The notes below the pieces were generated by a model that saw only the letters and a program-made list of their open reading frames with translations, was not told the origin of the DNA and made no database searches. From Branchiostoma floridae (lineage: Eukaryota > Chordata > Leptocardii > Amphioxiformes > Branchiostomatidae), in assembly GCF_000003815.2 (NCBI RefSeq), contig NC_049979.1, positions 9,198,267-9,262,266 on the forward strand: a stretch of DNA of 64,000 nucleotides, read 5' to 3'. The translations under genes and the position numbers were made by a program. Position 1 is the stretch's first letter; each line of letters opens with the position of its first letter. Positions 58,552 through 64,000 of the stretch are shown here, piece by piece.

Positions 58552-61500
58552 TTAAGGCATGAGAAAATTAATGGCGTGTTTCCAGTAAGCCAAATGCAAT
58601 GGTAGGTAAGGATTATCTCTTTTTTCTTCAATTTCAGCAGAAAATACATATCGGGACAATCATATTTTCAACATCATCTTTCAATCATTACTCTAAACAT
58701 CATGCACAAGCAAATTTTCTATTGTAACAAAAATGAAGAGAACATGTTGGAAAATGATTCTACAATGCATTCATCACTCAGATGTCAGATTGAATTTTTA
58801 TGCATGTCCCTTGCCAGTGGTTGACCCACAAAGGCCAGGTTTTGGAACTGGAAACGTAACTAGAAAGACATTTTTTCCTATTCCTAAGCATATTTTTACA
58901 TATTCCTTGTCATTCCCTGTTGCCTTTTGCATTGTTTATTGCATTATGTAAAATAGTCGACATTTTAGATCCCACCATCCATCTATCTCCTTAGGAACAC
59001 TCCTAATTTAGTATCTAATCAATAGTGATAAAATACAGAACATAACCTCCAATAAAAATGGATGATTCTTATTTCAAGCTGTTCATAGAACAATTGGAAG
59101 TAAACCTGTTCATGCCTGTGCAAAAAAGGACAAACTTTTTAAGTATCTGATTTTTTTTGTACAGTCAGATGTCTACTAGCATTATCAGAAGTGTACCAAG
59201 CTAGGTTCGCTGTTAATTGGATATTGAATCTTAATTCAGGCTGTTCACAGCACCAATTGGGAGAAAACCTGTTTATATCAGTGCACAAAACAGAAAACTA
59301 CTTTATTCTATTCCATTAGATGCATAGATTTTACCAGCACGTAACCTCGAAAGCTGCGCTCACTCTTCATCTGATATTTATTGTCGGACCATTATGCCTG
59401 TTTTATGTTTGTACTGTTGATGCACTCCGGAATAATTAAATATCCCCTGGCTCCTACCACCTGAGTACCCGAGTGCATTAAAAAGGTGGGTCAGCTTCAA
59501 AAGGGCTGTAACGTTACCTTAATTTCTTTTGCCTCAGAAGTCTTATATAACACAAGAAGTCTATCAAATGTTTTTAAAAGAATGAAAGAAATCTGTTAGT
59601 GTTACAGCTGTTTTAGAAAGAATTTTCTATAAGAATGCTAAATCACAGTCATATAATGTTAAACATTGATATCACAAATTTAAAATTCTCAAAAACTAAA
59701 AAAAAATCACATAGAACCACATGCTTGCTGACAATCTGATGAAAAAAGACCTGAATCTACAAATCATGGAAATGCATATCTTTTGCAGCCTGCTCTCTCC
59801 CAATGCTGATTGCTATCATTGGGTATCATAAATCAGTTATTGGAACAGTCAGCTGAGATAACTACACATCTGCAGCCTCCGGTGAAAAGTGGTTTATCAA
59901 ATTTATTCAGTTTATCACTGGCGCACTAAACTAACCTACTTGCAAATTGCAGGGAAAGTGGAGAAGAGAAGAAAGCTCTACGCCTGCAGTCCGTTGCCAT
60001 TGGTAACCATTACTACTGCAGGAATCAAAGAGGAAAAGCAGGAAGCGGCTTTGTTTGATCTTCCAGTCTTCCACCATAAGACTTCTAATTACCGGTGTAT
60101 TGAAGAAAAAATCTGGTTCAGAATCAGAACAGCTTTCATGGCTCAAAATAGCAGAACTGTGGCAGGTGCGCAGATGGGACCTTTATGTAACCATGAAACC
60201 CTTCATGCTTTTAATCATATGTCAGCTTCAATTTGCAACTGCATATGCAATATCACATTGCCCACTCATAACTGCTGTTAACATGCCAAAGGTGGTACAG
60301 AATAAAGCCTACATTCTGCTCATAAAACAGCGGTAGACGATATAGACTCGCTATAGAATGTAAAATTTTCAGTAAACATTTTCAATTTTGACATAAAATT
60401 GGACATGTTCTGTTTCTTGGAATTTCACATCTCAATCCTACGCTTATTATCATCCTTCATCTAATTTTGAATCTTAGATTCATCGACACCTTACCTGTCA
60501 GATATGCTCAGCCTATAAAATTTGCCAGTATATCTGTTCACAATGCCTCAAATGTGCATTTATCTTCATCAAGAACTATTGCCTTACATGACAAGTGATA
60601 TTTAATGCAATGAAGAAAAACAGTGCAATGGAGATGAGAACCCTTCACAGTTCCCACACGCAGAGGCACACTTTATCTTGTCTGGAATACTGTCAGTAAT
60701 CATTAGCTGTAGAAAACCTGGATAAGTCCGGACCTAATCAAGTTGTATCTTACTCCAGGCTGTATAGCAACCCCAAGGATTTTCTGCATGGGAACTTGCA
60801 GAACTCATATGCCTATAAAACCTCCATGGACTGCAAGGGTTATTTTCCCATCACCTTGATTCACTGCTTCCAGTTGGTTTGTACACAGAGGCCAAATTAC
60901 AAGGCAGTCCCTGTGGGAGGACTTCAACAGGAATGTAATTCAGATGCCATTTTTTCTCCCAACCCTTCAGCAACTCCAATGACTCTGAGAGAGATGGAAC
61001 ACCTCTCGGGAGAGGACTACTGGAAGCTATAATTAAAGCCTGCTGCTTCCTTTTGTGAAAAGACAGAAGATGTACAACAAGCCTGCATATTACTGGAATG
61101 GACATCCTTCCCACATCAGCACTTTGTGTGATAATTTTTCTGACTGGCTGCCAGATGTTTCATAATAAATCAGTTCAGGTTGGCCTTTCAAGCTGACTTG
61201 AGTGGCCTGCTAAAATAGCTCTTCATCTACTTTTGGCAACATAAATAAATATTTTGCAGAGCAAAAATTTCTAACACTATCCAGGAATGCTGTCGTTTTG
61301 ACATTTTACAACAATCAACCCCAGCGTAAAGACAACCTTGTTACTCCACCATTGATCTGGTTATCAGGCACTCCTGTCAACACCATATGAAAAATGACAA
61401 ACTTGATTTACCACTCTGACCTCACTTGTCACATGACATGAAGTAAAAATTTTAATGAAAAGAAGTCCATGCGTAACATTACATAGGCATCCAGGAGAAT

Positions 61501-62013
61501 GAAGGAGAATGCAGCAGAATGAATTTTAGGCTGTGTTCACAAGTAGTGTACATGTATATGGATGGCTAGCTGCTGAACAACTCGATTGCTGGCAGCCTGT
61601 CTGAGCTGGTAAACTGAAGAATATAGGGCTGTTCCAGATGGTTTCCTTGCAGTAATCAAAGGTGAAAGGACAGAAATACCTGTATGTGGGAACAGTGTGA
61701 ACAGACCACAGACATTCAAACCTGAATATGCCTCTGGACATGTTCAGAAAAGTCTTGTTCAGAACATTAACACTGGGCACCTTCAGAAAAAAGCAAGCTG
61801 CCATGCCCATTCAGTTTAATCAGATTAACTCAAGGTTAACCCCCAGCAACATGCCCATATTCTACACTGCAGGACAGAAGGCTGCATGTTGGGACAAATC
61901 ACAATGCACCACTAGTGACCAACCATATGATCTACTGTGGAACTGACAAGTTGCCAGAAGTGATAGACGGCCAACAAGTTCCAAAGTGGCTCTCAGGAGT
62001 TATTGTCCTCCAG

Positions 62014-62035
62014 GACAGACAGACAGACAGACAGA
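62014..62035. repeat. (GACA)n microsatellite
   Basis: Five and a half GACA units. A shorter run of the same unit is at 40017-40030 in the pyrimidine tract before a TRIM9-like exon. Confidence 0.9.
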
Positions 62036-63140
62036 CTTGTCTGCATTACTCCTACAAAATTGGCTTAGAGTCAACTTGGACATGCTATTTCTTTCTAGAG
62101 AATGGCAATTGATTGGATTTAACCATCTTCACATATCAGTTAACTTGCTGACAATGTTATATAATGTTCCAAAATTTAAAGACTGTACTTGAAAAGACTA
62201 AATTGAGCATTGACTATGACTTGAACTTTTGACAGTGAAAAGCTCGTTATCAAAATTCATGTTTATAGACAAGTTATTCCTTTGGGACATTACGCAAGGT
62301 TATGCCAAGTTTTAAGGCTCCACAGGCAAATAACCTATTGCTTACCCAAAGACGTCTTCTATGTTATTTCAAATCAATGTGATGTTATGTGTCCACATGA
62401 TTATAAAACTTTGACAAATTATCACAATAGCCATTAGAAGTGATGGCTATAACATTTTCAGGAATCATAATAACAGTATGGATGTTGCCTTTAAAACCAT
62501 TTAGATTTAGATTTATTGAAATTGCAGACAATGCAAACCCAGGCAGCTTAACTGATAGTTCACACTGAGACCCCATAAGAGCGCTATGTTAGGCAGATCA
62601 CAATCCATGGCAGTAGACTGAGTTTAAAAGTCGAATAAGGCTCTAGGCAAGATGGCAGGTATCATCTCCCTAGCCACCTTGTCTGGCCCTGAGAAAGTAA
62701 ATCTTCTGGCCTTACTCCCATGTTCAATTCTGCAGCTCTGCATGTAATCTGTCTCCCCCAAGATGAAAGTCATTTGGAGGCAGTAATGGAAGTGGCCTGT
62801 TCGCTGCAGCAAGGGTAGACAGGACAACTCCCCTGCGCACCTGAGCCAGCAGCAAGGAGCAAAGATTACACAAATGTTGGTTTTTATGGTCTAAGTGCAA
62901 TATTTCCATGGCATGATTTATAACCCTCATGTCCACAATACACAGGGTTAAAATATAAAGTACATTTGTACCTTTTACTCAATGAGGGAGAAAAGCATAC
63001 TTCTCTTTTGAAAAATCTTTATAGAATTCTAGAAGACCATAATCTGGTTGGCAGTGTGAGTTATTTCTTTCCCAGCAGTTGCTAGCCTTGAGCTCCTCTT
63101 TAAAATGTCATGATTGTGTAGTAAAAAGTAAGAGACTTAT

Positions 63141-63237
63141 CCTGGGTGACAGCCTTTTCAGCCTTAGTCCGCTCTCTACGCAAGTTGTCCCGTGGATATG
63201 TGACCTGTGGAATTAACCTTTAAGGCTTTCACCCAGG
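63141..63237. mobile_element. Very short TIR element, ~97 bp
   Basis: CCTGGGTGACAGCC at the left and GGCTTTCACCCAGG at the right pair with one mismatch. The interior is non-coding. Probably a small MITE or a solo hairpin. Confidence 0.55.
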
Positions 63238-64000
63238 CTAATAAAGACTATATCAAATGGTACATATATCTTATAACTTGGTATGTAATTTTGTCAGGAC
63301 ACTCTTCATCACTGTACAGAATCTGATGTGACAGACTACCTTTAAACACAGTTTTGTATAAGGTATGCCCAGGCCACCACAGGAAATCCCCCATTTCAGC
63401 AGTCATCAGGGAGAGGAAATCTATCTTTATTTACAAACTGTCTGGGAGAGTCTATAAACTAGAACATCAACACAGAAACACATTTTTTTGTGTATCAAAC
63501 CGTTTTCCTGACCCCAGCACATGGGGGTAGCTCCAAAACACTTTAGAAACAATTATCCTCCCCATCTCTCCGGAGACTAAACCATGAACAACCATGATGA
63601 AAACTGGCCTGCATGATGAGCTCCCCAAGGATGATTAAGCCAGGAGATGACAGGTCTGAACCACTAGGTCATGGCTGTGACATCAGCGCCCTGATGTTGA
63701 CCAGACCGTGCCCTGTGGCATGGGCCTCCCCAAACTCTGGCATCAGTAATCACACAGTGCTGTCCACATCACCTCTGGGATAGGACAAGGTGTGTTCCCT
63801 ATGGGAACAAACCAAACAAGGATACAGCTGTCCCCTTTGGTAGCACTATCTCAAGTACATTAACTTAAAGTGCAGCTAACTAAAGAAGCATTTTCCCTAA
63901 TGATACATTACGTTCTCAGACAGTGGCAAGCAGCAGTCCATTTCATATGTTTAAAACCCAATTTTCACTGTTGGTGTTAGCCAATGTAGCTATAATATAG

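Larger units (their letters stand above)
51856..64000. other. Long TRIM9-like intron
   Basis: About 12 kb before the first visible coding exon. I find no further TRIM9 exon and no other gene; open frames are short and without family resemblance. It holds the 53390-53740, 57608-58551 and 63141-63237 repeats and a GACA run. It probably belongs to the intron that leads to the RING/B-box exon beyond the window. Confidence 0.55.

Overview
The window is animal nuclear DNA with spliced genes, long introns and many short inverted-repeat elements. The gene set, the pre-duplication TRIM9/TRIM67-type gene and the abundance of short TA-flanked elements and TACATGTA words suggest an invertebrate deuterostome, most likely a cephalochordate (amphioxus, Branchiostoma). 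That assignment is inference. The exon models were built by hand from GT-AG sites, reading frame and family resemblance.

Layout. (1) 288-2671, minus: the 5' six exons of a secreted purple acid phosphatase (ACP7-like); the rest lies left of the window. (2) 4643-6830, plus: a complete six-exon TMEM147. (3) 8819-14142, plus: a complete 12-exon radial-spoke head gene (RSPH4A/RSPH6A type), with CRE sites and an RFX-like X-box upstream. (4) 15632-20114, minus: a complete 12-exon EIF4A3 (DEAD-box core of the exon junction complex). (5) 21075-25051, plus: a WDR53-like WD-repeat gene that is broken here by a 2.9-kb LINE insertion with a 12-bp target duplication and by a separate frameshift. (6) 39087-51855 and beyond, minus: the 3' seven coding exons of a TRIM9/TRIM67-type ubiquitin ligase (coiled coil, COS, FN3, SPRY); its RING/B-box part lies right of the window.

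The most interesting find is a family of five box C/D snoRNA-like sequences. Four lie in sense orientation inside four different EIF4A3 introns, and the fifth lies in sense orientation just upstream of the WDR53 coding exon on the opposite strand, across what looks like a shared divergent promoter. All five carry C, C', D', D boxes, a terminal stem and an antisense element able to pair with the conserved CCCGAAAGATGGT stretch of 28S rRNA, as in the U32-type guide.

The rest is repeat-rich. 31435-36996 is bounded by mirrored arms of about 1 kb built from ~187-bp units and looks like a large foldback/TIR element. There are further non-autonomous DNA elements at 7799-8150, 10274-10492, 29018-30429, 47726-48030, 51498-51675, 57608-58551 (piggyBac-like, TTAA) and 63141-63237. 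A diverged tandem duplication lies downstream of WDR53, and a 100-N assembly gap lies at 3061-3160. The genes are housekeeping or cytoskeletal and do not form one pathway; TMEM147, ACP7 and RSPH6A sit on human 19q13, which hints at old synteny.
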